64,000 nucleotides of DNA from Unio delphinus (taxonomy: Eukaryota > Mollusca > Bivalvia > Unionida > Unionidae). Of the stretch, positions 46,038 to 58,560 are shown piece after piece. Within the stretch, counting starts at the first letter, position 1. Every line of letters begins with the position of its first letter. The position numbers and the translations under genes were made by a program. Under the pieces are notes generated by a model. That model saw only the letters and a program-made list of their open reading frames with translations, was not told the DNA's origin and did no database searches. The DNA lies in NCBI GenBank assembly GCA_029339505.1, contig JAQISU010000155.1:21916001-21980000 (forward strand), given 5' to 3'.

Positions 46038-46081
46038 ATGTATGTATGTATGTATGTATGTATGTATGTATGTATGTATGT
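46036..46081. repeat. (TATG)n microsatellite
   Basis: Flanks the head of the SINE. The same tetranucleotide lies at both ends, so the SINE landed in, or duplicated, an existing TATG tract. Confidence 0.9.
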
Positions 46082-46289
46082 GCATATGTGTATGCACACT
46101 TGTGAGCATGCATGCATGTGTGTGTGTGTATGTGTGTGATTCAAACAATACATCATCACAAAAAGATTAAAGTTAAGTTCCAAACATTTAAACTTAAGAT
46201 AAAATACTGAAGCAAAAAAATGTTAGGAAGATAAATCCTTCCAAATAAATATAAACATGGAGTACTACAAGATAAAGATGAATATATCC

Positions 46290-46350
46290 TGTCCTGGGTG
46301 GGAGCTGATCATGTGAGCTAGTTACTTCCGTCACTTTCATACTGGTTATC
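46290..46350 (-). pseudogene. Decayed partial duplicate of RNF213-like exon n-5
   Basis: CCTGTCCTGGGTGGGAGCTG, ATCATGTGAGCTAGTTACTT, CCGTCACTTTCATACTGG aligns to 45368-45427 (CCTGCTCTGGGTGGTAGCTG, ATCAGATGAGCTGGAGTTAT, GTCCCTTACTTTCACACTAG). It sits about 900 bp upstream of the intact exon and includes a trace of the acceptor side (ATCTCTGCCAAAATG). Confidence 0.6.
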
Positions 46351-47059
46351 TCTGCCAAAATGTTACAATTCTTTAAAAGGTATATAAAATAAAAGATAAA
46401 GGTAAAAATACAAACATCTTTAAATAAAGTATCAATATTTGTTATACAAATCATATTATTTAAAAAGTCAAAGATTTCCTTTTAGTAAATATTCTTAACA
46501 TTTAAGTCATTCAGATTCTTTTTCACTGAGTGGGTGTCAATACACTTGACAAGAATGTGTTCTACTGTCAGAATTCATGTGAAATGTATGCACACTGTAC
46601 TGGATCCACCCATTAGGAGGCATGCATGAGTCAGGTATGTGTGTCCTAAAAGTGAGTTACATCATATGAACTCATCGCTGCGTCTTGTTCTATACAATGG
46701 ATGCCATTCTCCAATAATGGATCTGAGTTTTGCTGGTGGAGTTTTCAGTGTGAGTAACACTGACCATTGACTGTATCATAATGGGTATAAGATAGCAAGG
46801 GAAACAACTTTTAGTTACCTCTGACAACTGGGGACAGGGGTGGGCAGTGCAAGCATTGTAATATTAATGGATGTAAGAGCCCATAAAGTAAATGAACTTA
46901 GCAGCATTTGAATCTATTTCTATGGGTTTAGTACGAACAATCATGATGAAGAGTGCACCAAAGTCATGTGAACTTGATCCAATTCCAACATCACTCTGCT
47001 TGAGTGATTAGATCCAATATTGCATTCGCTAACTGATGTTATTAATACCTCTCTCTCAT

Positions 47060-48556
47060 GCAGGGCAATTTCCATCATTTTTCAAAACTATCATTGTAAA
47101 GCTTCTGCTGAGGAAACCAACACTTGACCATAACGATTTAAAGAACTACCGCCCAGTTTCAAATCTCCCGTTCTGATAAAAAATCTTGGAAAAAGTTGTT
47201 CAAATACGAACTTGTATCTCATCTGAATTCAGTCCTTTTAGCAAAGTACAGTCTACATATCACCCTTACCACAGTACTGAAACTACTCTTCTGAAAGTAG
47301 TTAATGACATTCTCTCTGCTATGGATTGAAGAAAGATTACAGTCCTCACCCTCCATGATTTGTTGCAGCTTTTGACATAATAGACATGATATATTACTTC
47401 AAAATCTCCAGCATGTATTTGACATTCACAATATAGCCTAACTGTGGTTAAATTCCTATTTAATGAACAATACATTAATTGTGTCTGCAAATGGAATACA
47501 CTCCAGCCCAGTTGATCTATGTTGTTATGGTTGACAAGGGTCTGTTCTGGGACCTGTTCTCCATATTCTATACACATGGCCGCTCTCCAGTGTTATAGAT
47601 CATCATCCAGTTACTCACCAATTGTACGCTGATGACACCCAAATATACAAATCTAGCCACCCAAATGAAGTTGATGCTACCACCCAAGGAGCAGAGAGGT
47701 GCATTTAAGATGTGAAATCATGGATAACATGTAACAAGCTGCAGATGAATGATGATAAAACTGAGGCCATTCTGATCACAACATAAAGACTTTCCCATTA
47801 ACATCATTTACCTCAAACAATAAATATCAGCAACAAAAAAACATTAAATTCACACAGTCAGTTTGAAACCTAGGTTTAACTCTGAACAGTACTCTCACAC
47901 TGAACCAACATGTCATGAACATATGCATGGCTGCATATCTTGAGCTGAGATGCATCAGCTCAATCTGAAAATATCTTTCTGTTAATGCCACAAAAACACT
48001 TGTGATCATCAGTACTTTCAAGACTGGACTTGTGTAACTCAATTCTGGCTAGTTCATCTCAATATCTACTCCAGAAACTTCATGATCAGAGCACACCTCC
48101 CCACTGCTCTGTGCCCTAGACTGGCTATCCATTCGATCCAGAATCAAACACAAAATTTGTTCTCTGACCTATGTTTCACTGACAGACTCCAGTCCAACAT
48201 ACCTATCTGGCATCACCCATGTGTATACACCAGCAAGATACTTACACTCCTCTTCTGATAACTGTATACTCATCATTCCCACTATGAAAACAAAGTCATA
48301 TGGACAACATTCTTTTGCATACGAGGGCCCAGCAATGTGGAATGAATTTCCCATTGAAATCAGACACAAATACACATGAATCCCCTTCAAGAGTGCTCTT
48401 AAAACTTACTTTTTTTAAACTTAAAGACCTAATAATGTTCTCTAACTTAAATACTTTAGCATTTGTTATGTTTTCCAATTTCATGGTGTTTGTTTTGTTT
48501 TTTGTAGTCATATTATTACTGATGTTGTAAAGCACTTAGCACGTCTAAAAGATTAA

Positions 48557-48604
<48 letters not shown>

Positions 48605-48625
48605 TATTATTATTATTATTATGAT
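47060..48625 (+). mobile_element. Dead L2/CR1-like LINE
   Basis: Reverse-transcriptase remnants in order with many stops: NDLKNYRPVSNLPF and ILEKVV (47130-47190), AAFDIIDM (47370-47395), [13 protein letters not shown] in the place of the usual PQGS-x-LGP-x-LF block (47535-47575), a YADD-type segment (CTGATGACACCCAAATATAC, 47629-47650), MNDDKTEAI (47745-47772), and near the end GPAMWNEFPIEIRHKYT. The 3' end TTGTAAAGCACTTAGCACGT followed by (ATT)n (48559-48622) is the usual tail of this LINE group. Lies in an RNF213-like intron, opposite orientation to the gene. Confidence 0.8.
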
Positions 48626-50923
48626 GACAAACTTTAATAAAAATCAAGTTGTGAAGCACTATTCACAAATTTGTGCATCAGTAAAGTTTTTGGTTGCCTT
48701 CCTCTCAGTATCAAATCACAAGTAATCATCAGAAGCAAACACAAATGAAACAAAGCTTTATCAATATGGTTGCACTAGTTATACCTTCAAAGTAGCCATA
48801 TAAATGCCACCACCTGTTTGTAAATAACAAATAAAAAAAGATTATCTTATCTGTTCTATAAAAAAAACAAAGGCAGCATAGGGCAGCTGCACTATCATGA
48901 AATTTCTGGATAGAAAACAACATAGAAAAGTATCAGTACAAAATGTGAAAAACAGTCCACAGATTAGCCAAAGGGAAAAACTTTGAAGTTTGCTTTGGTA
49001 GATTATTATAACAAGAAAGAAGGTAAATTCATTAATTAGCTTATGTCATTATCTTGAAGGATCATTAAGTTTTCAACAGTTGTCCCTGAACAGCCACTGG
49101 GTAAGCATTAATGAAAGTTCTCATGTAAGCACTCAAAGACATCAATATCACAGTCAAGAGATTCAGTTTCACTTTTGACTAGACAGTATACCATGTTTGT
49201 GATGATTACATGAAAACTGCCCAAAAAATTTAAAATGAAAACACAAATTTCACATAAGAAGATTTCTTTTATTTCATATTGTGTTGCTACCTTATTGCAT
49301 TTATCAATATTTCATCATAAACTATTTTATTCAATTAGAAATTTCTTCTTTTTATTTAATTCTATAAAATATATTATTAAAATATTTGATATTCACGACA
49401 ATGATTCAGAATGTGTGTACTAACAATAACACAAGTGATATATCAAGTTTTCATTTTCTAATATTAATTCTGATTGCTAGTGTTAATAAAATAGCAACCT
49501 AGTTTTGCTTTTTCTATATACAAGAGCGATGCATACTAGACTCTGCATTATAAGCAGGTTTGTGAGTTTTACAGGCAAAAAGGCTAAAATGAAGGAGACA
49601 TGCAAATGGAATATTAATTTCAGAAATGTGTGATTTATATAGCATCTTTGGCTGCTTTATTTGCCCCTTCATTACCCAACGTGGCTTGGCAGTCAACAAT
49701 GCAGAATTCTTCTTCCACATTTTATGAGCAAATCATAATTCTGTATGGTGTAGAATATTAAATCCTTCTCAAAAGTTAAGATTTTGAAAACGTTCGTTGT
49801 AGTCAAATCTTTGAGTATGGCTGTAATATCTGCAGTAAAATGGAAGGCTATATCTGGTAAATGACTCAAGATATTTCCATGGAGTATTAACTGCCTTAAA
49901 CAGCCAGTACTTCAGAAATTTCATAAACCAAGATATTAAAGAAACAAACCTTTATTAACCAGCCATCTGTTCTCCAAGGTCAGTTGTTCTCCTCCAATCG
50001 GCCATTAATTTTATATTTTTTAAAACCTTTTTATCCCACCACTGTAAAAACTGCAGAGTTGAATAGCAAAAACTTGAATCAAATTTTGCCTTCCCAAATA
50101 AAATGGATAACAATGGTATATAATCTTAGTGACCAGGCACACACAGAAGCATTAGTTACATTAGATACTGATTTTGTAGCTCAAAAGGTATGCAATATGT
50201 ATTTATCACTGAAATGTACATTCAAGATTTGGAAAAAGATCTGGATACCAGTGAAATGCCAAGGCTTGCATGCATTATGCAGCATATGATAGTGCAAGGT
50301 TTGTACCATGAACCCTACATATGTAATGCAAGTATTGGAACAATTTGTCAGCCAATAAGCTTTGTTCTTATGATATCAAGCATACGAACAAACCTTAATG
50401 GCATGCTGCATTGGGGGAAGGAATAGGGGTTAGAGTGCACCATGGTGATTCAGTCCAATAGCATAAGGATGATACAAAGCACAAGTTGTTCAAAGTTAGC
50501 TCCAATTTCCTTAGCATGGTAATTTTCTTTGAATTTTATTTAGATCATACAACAATATCCACAAGTCATTTTAGTAAAAAAAATTTCAGTTGTGCAAAAA
50601 TAAAAGAAAATAATACTGCTCAAAGTCTGACTTTGTTGAGGCAAAACAGCCATTTATAAAACAGTTTTCATTTATGAGTTTTTAATATATTACATTGTGC
50701 CGATAACAATTCTGTATCAATTATCAAACATTTATCAAGATAATTTTCAACATTAGATTTAATATAACATGCTTACATCCAAAAATGCAATCAAGCCATT
50801 GTTTTGAACGGACTCTACTGTCAGCCGTACCACATGTGTACATTGGTAATGTCATTATGTAGTAGAGGAAATTAAAAGCCTGTATGTGTAGCATGAAGTT
50901 CACCATGAACTCTGACTTTTTAC

Positions 50924-51092
50924 CTTCTTTTGGCCTTTTGGTAATAGTTATCAAGGAAATCATTCTGTTTGCGGTACAGGAACTCCAGTACAGAGTAGGC
51001 ACACTGGCCAGCATCACTTGCTGTAGGCAGAAGCTGGCACACTGGCGTGGAGACATCAATACGGCGTCTGCGGTATCCCTTAGGTACAAATA
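50924..51092 (-). CDS. RNF213: RNF213-like E3 ligase, exon n-6 (first in window)
   Basis: 169 bp, acceptor CAATCCTTTCAG|TA, donor AAAGAAG|GTAAAA, phase 2 at its end and matched by exon n-5. In the frame compatible with both splice sites it reads FVPKGYRRRRIDVSTPVCQL, LPTASDAGQCAYSVLEFLY, RKQNDFLDNYYQKAKR. The P-x-x-R-RR-(I/V)D-x-(S)-x-PV-C-x-LLPT-x-x-(E/D)AG-x-C block followed by L-x-x-x-QN-x-FL is the RNF213 segment directly ahead of the ISY...NC block. A longer ATG-initiated frame over the same bases (50724-51089) is a shadow in another frame. Confidence 0.85.
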
Positions 51093-54000
51093 CTGAAAGG
51101 ATTGGAAGATGAATGATTCAGCTGTTTGGCTATTCCATACACTTGTCCATGTTTTATTTTATTCTACTCTACTCATGCTAACAAAAAGGCCATGGCCTGC
51201 ATGTTGACCCAAAATTTAAAGCATTCATGTAAAATGTGTGAACTTGACCCCAGGTCACAGGAGTGAGCATGCTGCATACAAGGTTCCCATGCTTTTCAAA
51301 GATAAATTTCCAGGTCATTTCCAGGATGAAATTACTCCTTTTCAAGGTTCGCATACGATCATTACTGAATGGAATTGAAGAACATTTTAGACCAATTTTT
51401 GATTATATGATTTTAGATTATTATGAGATTGATCAACTGAAGCCAGTTCACTCGACATATTACCAGGGCCACTAGATCTTATTATGCAGGATTTGCATGC
51501 CTTTAACTTTTCTTTCATTCCATCCCACTCTATTTGACTCAAAAGACATAATTAATGTGATAATGCAAAGGAGGCCAGTGTTTAATTCAGTGCAAAAATA
51601 CAACAAATACTTCTGCATGTCAGTTCGGCATTGAACTAGGTAAATGCTTGCAGACATAACTGTTAGGTAGAATGACTTATTTTACATTTAAATACACGTT
51701 GCATTATGATGATTATACTAAAAAAGAACTAAAAGATAGAATTAAAGCACAAATTTATATTAATGAAAATTATTTAATTGGCATTTAATTGGAGTGGGGC
51801 ATCTCTCTGGTCTCCTCTCCTCCCAAAAAATTTATTATTAATGTACTGCATATGACAGGCATAAGTGACATTTTCTTTGACTGAAATTTCCTTGAATATC
51901 TTTAATTACAGTGTAATCAGAATGTCGTTTGGAAAGAAAATGTAACAAATTATATAATTTCTTACTATAAGTTGATAATTTCAAAATGTTGATTCAAACT
52001 TCCTGGTCCTAACTACCGTTTTCGACCATAAAACAAGTGATATATCATTATTTCAGTTACCAATTTTGATCGCAATTATCTTCAAGATTCAGGAAATAGG
52101 GAAAAATATTTATGGTATTTTTTATGGTGTTAAAAAATGTGATCCACGCCTGACCCAGCATTATAGGGGGTTCACGAGTTATCTGCGTGCCAGTAATCAA
52201 GGGAGTGCTGTATTCCTATAAATTCTCATGTAAAGTCATTTCAATGTACAGAATAAAAATTCCAACTTTATTTTGTTGCAATATGTTGCTAAGTGGGAAC
52301 AACATAATGAACATAAATTATATTTTGTTTCCTTTCAAAATATTAATTTTAAAGACTTATATATATATATATATATATATATATGCATCTCAAAGAAAGT
52401 ACTTTTTAAAAAACAATAAACGCAAATAATTCGAATCTTGTTTGTCTTGTAACGAAAAGAGTTTAACCCTGAATTTATCTGTGCCAATAAAATCACAAAC
52501 AAGATTTTTCAAACAATCTAATCTCCATAAGACAATCTGATTAAAAATCCATCATTTAAAAAAAATTTCAAATGGGTTGATTTAAGTTTTGACAAAAGAC
52601 CTTCAAAATTATATACTGTTGTATAAACAAGGACCAAATTTTGTATAAAATCAACTTGTGTTGTATTTCGTTAATACAGTCTCCCAACCTGTATTGATAC
52701 AGAGGCTTGAATCTTTTTTAATATATAATACAAGAAACAACATCTTCTCATACCTGCATGAAATTGATAGGAAAATTATTTATTTTCTCAGAAATGTCAA
52801 GTATAATAATCATTGTATTGTTAATCTGCTGACAGACACAAGATGAAACTATGGCATAGATGAAACCTGACCCAGTACTCACCATTTGCATTACTAGTCA
52901 CATGACTTCACAAATCTCAAATAATGACACTGGAAGCCCAATAGTCATGTGATATCAACAACAAACTCCTTTATAATGTTGTTGTATAGAAATTAAATTA
53001 AATTAAATGAAAGTTGGATACTTTTTGTAAAAACCAGCAATCTAGCCAGTCTGATTTATCAAGCAGAGAGCACATGTCAAGGTGATACAACAAAACTCCA
53101 GAAGTTGTTTTTGGAATATATAAGAATGAACAATTTGTGTTCTTTCATTTTTGTATTCTTTCTCTACAACATTTGAAAATGTGGGTTGTTAGATTTTTAT
53201 ACTCATGCGACTAGCATTGCAATCGCGAGTACCTGGTCACATTTCATCAATTTTATCTTGTCTTTCAGCAGATTAAAGACATTATGATTTTAATCCTCAC
53301 AATTTCTGAGAAAAAAGGTCATTTTCGTATCAATTTCATGCTAGTATCACTTGATCTATCAATGTTTAAAGTCTGCTAGGATAACCGGTAAGTGGCTATG
53401 CCTTGCCTATTGTGATGCTAAACTGGTTTTCATACCTTCCATGTAAGGAAGATATGGACATTGAGTTGACTTTGAAAATAAACATCTACTAAACAAATCT
53501 AATCCACTGGGCATTTGGATTGACTCTGCATATATGTTTATTACAAACATCCAAATGATTCATACTGCACCTTCTGAATATTCAGGTTAGAACTCAATGG
53601 ATTTAACTCTCAATCAGTTTAGTTATGACTTGATTACGTGATTGTTTCAGGTATCAGGTGGTGATGAAAAATTCCTGGGGTTTTACCGACATTCATCAGT
53701 ATTTGTGAAATTCATGGACTTTTCAGTCAAGAAAAAACATTATCAATTTTCCTGAATTTGTTCTGATTTCCCGGTAGTATGGGAACCCTGTGCAGAAGGA
53801 AATATCTTAGCTTTATAATGATACATCCAATGTATGAACAAAATCCATTAAGTTGTTATAAACAAATTAAAACTTTAATTAACGCCCCAATGCAATATTT
53901 ATATTATTGTGACTTTGAAAACAAGATCAATGGCATGAAAGCACATGTTGCTGAATGAACCATCTTACCTTCTTAACGATTCATCCCATTTATGAAGAAA

Positions 54001-54184
54001 ATGCATAAAGGCATTAAGGATATAAAAAAAACACTTGAACTGCTTTGATGCAATTTGTCTATAATTTATAATTTAACCCCAAGATAAAAGTGGCAGGGAT
54101 ACATGTCATCATATGAATTGAGCAAGCCACGTATGAAAAATGAAAAAAATCCATCAAGTATTTTAGGAAATCTTAAAGCAAATA
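51093..54184. other. Upstream RNF213-like intron or flank, no exon seen
   Basis: I searched the minus strand for the exon that should precede 51092 (ending in phase 1) and found none. It includes a short (TA)n at 52359-52384 and two opposed AGG(G)TTCCCAT-bearing segments (about 51280 and 53785). Confidence 0.45.
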
Positions 54185-54391
54185 GCAAATTTTTTAGTAA
54201 ATTATGTTTCTCCGAGAATACTTACCCAATCACATTACTTTAGGGATATTAGCCTGCTACCTCGCGAATCCAGCCCTACCAAAAGACGAAAATTCGTCTT
54301 TCCTGTCTATGTCATATAGACAAAGGGCAATAACTCTTGCCCATTACCTCCCCTTGCCGCCCGTTAGGTGTTGCTTCTTTAGTTTTTAAGC
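54185..54391 (-). repeat. DIRS right inverted terminal repeat
   Basis: 54209-54391 is the inverted copy of 61175-61361, with near-identical bases through ATCCAGCCCTACCAAAAGAC and GGGCAATAACTCTTGCCCAT. It has an outer extension GCAAATTTTTTAGTAAATTA lacking in the other ITR, as known for the right ITR of DIRS1. Confidence 0.9.
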
Positions 54392-54449
54392 TGAGCGATA
54401 TATAAAACACGAGGATGCTCGCATGACGGGGTGGTTGGGAGGGTTTCTT

Positions 54450-54544
54450 AGTAATGTGATTGGGTAAGTATTCTCGGAGAAACATAATTTACTAAAAAAT
54501 TTGCTTTCTCCTTTGAATACGTTCCCCAATCACATTACTTTAGG
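54450..54544 (-). repeat. DIRS internal complementary region
   Basis: 54450-54504 is the reverse complement of the right terminus (54185-54239). 54505-54544 is the reverse complement of the left terminus (61322-61361). The two meet at ..ATTTGC|TTTCTCC.., reproducing a head-to-tail junction of the element's ends. Confidence 0.92.
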
Positions 54545-54889
54545 AGAATAAGTAATAGGAGGAGGGAATGCGGAGCATCCGACCTCCACCCCGGGTATCC
54601 TCTAGGGAATGATGGTTGGATTCCCCATGTGAATGATAACCCGGTCTCCTAATTTTCAATCAGCAACACAGCCCAGGGTCACGTGATATGTGACCCTTTT
54701 ATGCGGTTAAGAAGATAGTTATTGAAATCTTCTTACCTACGAAAATTTATCTGGCGAATCCAGCGAAGCTAATAGGCTGTGCTGATTGTTGCACATGGGT
54801 CTGGTGGGCGTCTGGGCTGCCCAACACCGGACCTACTAGAATCAATGTTTGCCTCTGCGAGTACAAACTTGAAGATAAAACTGTAGAAG

Positions 54890-55700
54890 GTTGACTCTGC
54901 AACAGCTTCTATAAGGTGACTGATTTGCGAATTCTCAGAGTACGCCGAGCGTATAACCCACTACAGCCATGAAGCAAGGGCTTGAATGGTGATATCTCAT
55001 ATCCCAGCTATCACCAGAAGAAAGAGGTGCTAGTATGTGACCTGACTCACCTCTATGCATTGAAATGGTGCTAGAGTGCCCAAACAGGATCTTACATGGC
55101 TGTTGATCCTGACTTATCTATAAAGAAAGCGAGCTAATGACGACTCGTTGATCGCAATGTATGGTAATCTATTTTGGACTACGAAGCCTGGCTGCGTCAA
55201 GAGGACCATCAAACCCTCTGATTGAAACGAAAGAGAGTTCGGGTCACTAGAAAGGACATGTAACTCGCTCACCCTGCATGCTGAAGCTAAGGCTATCAAG
55301 AAACCCAATTTGTATGATAGTAGCTTTAACTAATCGTGGGTTAAAGACTCAATACTGTCTGAATTGAGTCATGTAAAACCCAGGACAGATTCCATTTGAA
55401 AACAGGGTGAGGGATATAAGTCGATTAAATTTTTTTTTTTTTTTTTTTTTTTAAATGTCTAAAGATCTGACAAATCTTTGTCATGGCTGATAGCACATGT
55501 ACCAGAATGGCGGAATGTGTCTGATATCATGGAGCGGTAACATTTGAGAATAACTGGAGCCAGATGTTTCTCCTCGAAAAGCCAGAGAAAAGTTGGCCAG
55601 TTGAGGGATTGTGACACTCAGAGGAACAATGTGAATGATATGGTACCAGTCTCTGAAAACATGCCACTTGCCCTCGTAAACCTTCAGAGTAGAGGGCCTT
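54890..55700 (-). pseudogene. DIRS tyrosine recombinase, broken
   Basis: RRPSTLKVYEGKWHVFRDWY (about 55640-55700) is the N-terminal SAM-like/core-binding segment (R-x-ST-x-x-x-Y-x-x-KW-x-x-F). An oligo(dT) run on the plus strand (55429-55452, i.e. poly-A in the gene) interrupts it. FLIALASACRVSELHVL (about 55265-55310) carries the first catalytic Arg of the tyrosine recombinase box. Downstream, ILFGHSSTIS is weakly like the LR-x-YL block and the frame is lost. The H-x-x-R and nucleophile Tyr cannot be identified. Confidence 0.7.
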
Positions 55701-57340
55701 CTTGCTCTCGAGATTCTCTCCGCAATCAAAGATTTAAATTGTTTGTCTTGCAAGGCTGTCTGGACAAGAGCCAAGCTTGAACATAAAGACGGTCCGGACA
55801 GGGGTGGAACACCCCTGGCCGCGGTTGCTTGTGAATACTTGTGCTGACTGTAATCTTCCTGGGTAGATCTATCGCCTAGATTGAGTAGATCGGAGACCCA
55901 GGAGTTGTTCCATCTGAGAGGGGTAATCAGAACCATCTGACAATTCTGACCCCTTAACTTCTGGATTAATTCCAGTACCAAGACCGTGGGAGGGTAGGAG
56001 AATGCCCACAACCCTTCCCAGGTGATTGATCGAGCATCCACGACCCAAGCTTCTGGGTCTGGAACCTGTGAGATGAAAGGTGGAGAACTTGCGATTCCAT
56101 CTTGTTGCAAAAGATCAATCATCGGACGTCTCCAAAGTGTGTCAATTGGAAGAAAGTCCGATTGATGGAGTGACCATTCTGTGTGAATGACTAGATAGAG
56201 TGTCAGCCAAGACATTGAGTCTGCCAAGAATGTGTCTGAATTGTACATTGAGGTGGAGATTGTCGAACCAATGTAGAAATTGCCAGTTCAGATTGCACAG
56301 GTCTGGTGATTGGTGTCCCCTTGTTTTGAGGCAAGGCACCACCACAATGTTGTCTGACATAATGAGGGCAGTTTGTAATAAGAGTTGATCCTGCCCGAAA
56401 TGAAAGGCATTGATGACAGCTGTTATTTCTGAAAGGTTGATGTGGAAAGGGCTTGCCCCTGGCACCCACGTGCCGCTGACAGTATCGAAGTTCGGCAACA
56501 GGTGGGCACCCCAACCGTAGGTATTAGTGGTGGAACATACCGTTATCCCCTTGGGGTATCTCCAGAGTAATCCCTGTGGACAGCCTACAGGGGTTGTGCC
56601 ATTGAGTCAAGAATGATTGTATCTCTGGCGTGAGCATGACTGTTTTCTGGGATCGAAGGGACTTGAAAAGAGCGCAATTACGCTAGCAACGTCCTTTGTA
56701 AAGGGCGCATAAAAGGACGGCTGATCGGGATCAAGTCTGCTGCCGCATTGAATAATCCGAGGATCTGCAACTCTCTCGCTAAAATGCTCATCCTGTCGGA
56801 AACGGACTCTACGAGTGCAATTATCTGGATAATCGCAAACTCGAGGAAGCCTTACCAGATTCAGATCGGGAGAAACTCCACACCCAGATGGACCAAAATC
56901 CGGATTGGACAGAGATCAAACTTTATCCAGTTCACGAGAAAGCCTATATGACGTAAAGTGATATAAGATCGTTTCTGCCTTTGAGCAGAATAGAACTTGA
57001 CAGATGTTTCTGGAGGATGTCATCCAAATATACTGCCGACGCAATAGATGAAGTCGAGCGGAACAGGGTGACGACGTAACCCATAACCTTGGTACTAGCC
57101 CAAGTGCTTAAATTTAGGCCAAAAGGTATGACATGGAACTGATAAGCCTAGTCCCGACAAGCACAATGGAGAATGTCCGCTACTCGTGGGATAGGGACGT
57201 GAAATGTGCGTCGGTCATATCTAGCCAGCTTATGATGGGGTTTAAGCGACGTGCCCTTCAGACATGCGTCACGACGTATCAGGTCTAGGTTGGCAGAAGC
57301 AGTCAGCGCATTGGCCATGGAATGGTGAGCTGCCCTGTTA
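55700..57340 (-). pseudogene. DIRS reverse transcriptase and RNase H, broken
   Basis: RT: HVIPFGLNLSTWASTKVMGY then AVYLDDIL (about 57035-57145). This is the DIRS (F)-x-x-x-PFGL-x-x-(A/S)-P/T-x-x-(F)TK-x-(M) block and the YLDD catalytic box, which is intact. RT thumb: FVNPDFGPSGC to PDLNL. RNase H: TYGWGAHL, SGTWVPGASPFHINLSEITA, ALIMSDNIVVVPCLKTRG, SPDLCNLNWQFLHWF, FRHILGRLNVLADTLS (56142-56520). The latter part continues TEWSLHQSDF, DPEAWVVDARSITWEGLWAF, LITPLRWNNSW (55760-56200), the linker between RNase H and recombinase. Several stops and frame changes. Confidence 0.85.
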
Positions 57341-58349
57341 AGAACCCTAGCTAACCGGGCCGTCGAATCCCAAGCATGTTCATTGCCAGATTTTTCAGCG
57401 ATCCTGAAAATGGCTAGGGAGGCTAGGTCTAACAGTGAAGACGTAGCGACTACATTCGAACCAGCTTGGACGTGGCATTGAACACAGTTTTGTCCACTTT
57501 ATAAGACAATGCCGCAGACATATGGACTGCTGCCCTATTTTATCCCGAGCCAGGACCTCAGTATTGAACGCATCGGAGTGAGTTTTGTACCATCGACCTG
57601 AAAACGACGCTGGTACTTGGCTTTCAGAAAAGAACGCCTTAGCATTTCCTGGATCCCCTATACGTGTCGACAGACGGTCATTAATTTCCTTAATTTTGTC
57701 GACTGGGGAAGGAGGCGGAAGGATAGAATCTCTTCCCCTTCATCCAGATCGACCGACGCACTAACCCTATAGTCGGTAATTGCAGCAGGAGGTGGAGGGC
57801 ATTCTGAAGGGGCCTTAACACCCTAAAAATTTCCTCCACTGCGGCTTTGAAGCTGAACTCAGTCCGTTCCATAGTTGGATCTGCATACAGCTGATTTGCC
57901 TGTGATTCATCGCACTCACTATGTGCATAATCTTGCTCTGGTAAAGCATCCATATCGGGGTAATGCATACCAGGTGGCATAGATGACTCGATTCCGTCAT
58001 CTCTAAAAAAGGCATTCACTCTCCCTTGTGGATGAGTTGATAGCCTATGGATGGCCGGCAATGCCGAATGAATTGATTGGTATATGTTTGGCCTGAATGC
58101 CTGCGACGGGCCGGCTATGACCGGCACCGACCGCTCGAATGGTTGGGTTGGATCGAGAGATTCATCGCCAACATCAGAGTCATGGTAGTGATATGTAACC
58201 GGTAGTACGGATTGACAGACGGAAACATCACTAGAATCTTCGTCAATCCGATTTGTGCGGATTGCGGTATGATAAAAGTCCCCGTGCTGGTACAGCGGTA
58301 CAGTCGGACGGACTGGTATATGACTAAAATCTCCATACAGTTGGACGAC

Positions 58350-58560
58350 CGGTGCCTGTTGGGCTGGACGGCCGGAGCCGGATGGACTGTCAGTGCCGGC
58401 AAGTGTCGGCTGGAAGCTTGGCTGGACGACCGGTGCCATTTGGGTTGAACGGTCATTGCCGGATCGATGCCCGGTGCCGGTTAGTGCCGGCTGGATGACT
58501 GGTGCCATATGGCTGAACGGTCATTGCCGGATGGACGCCCGGTGCCGGTTGGTGCCGGCT
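58350..58560 (-). repeat. 81-bp Gag minisatellite, second cluster
   Basis: About 2.6 units of the repeat at 59150-59880, more diverged. Confidence 0.75.

Larger units (their letters stand above)
45442..50923 (-). other. RNF213-like intron with SINE and LINE insertions
   Basis: No exon recognised. It contains (GTAT)n, a tRNA-SINE, a dead LINE and AT-rich sequence. 46290-46350 resembles part of exon n-5 (GGGTGGGAGCTGATCATGTG, then ACTTCCGTCACTTTCATACT), a decayed exon duplicate; see findings. Confidence 0.55.

Noticed and set aside
50724..51089. 121-aa ATG-initiated frame MYLRDTADAVLMSPRQ...
   Set aside because: Wrong frame over exon n-6: the frame compatible with the splice phases gives the RNF213-like sequence, and this one continues into intron.
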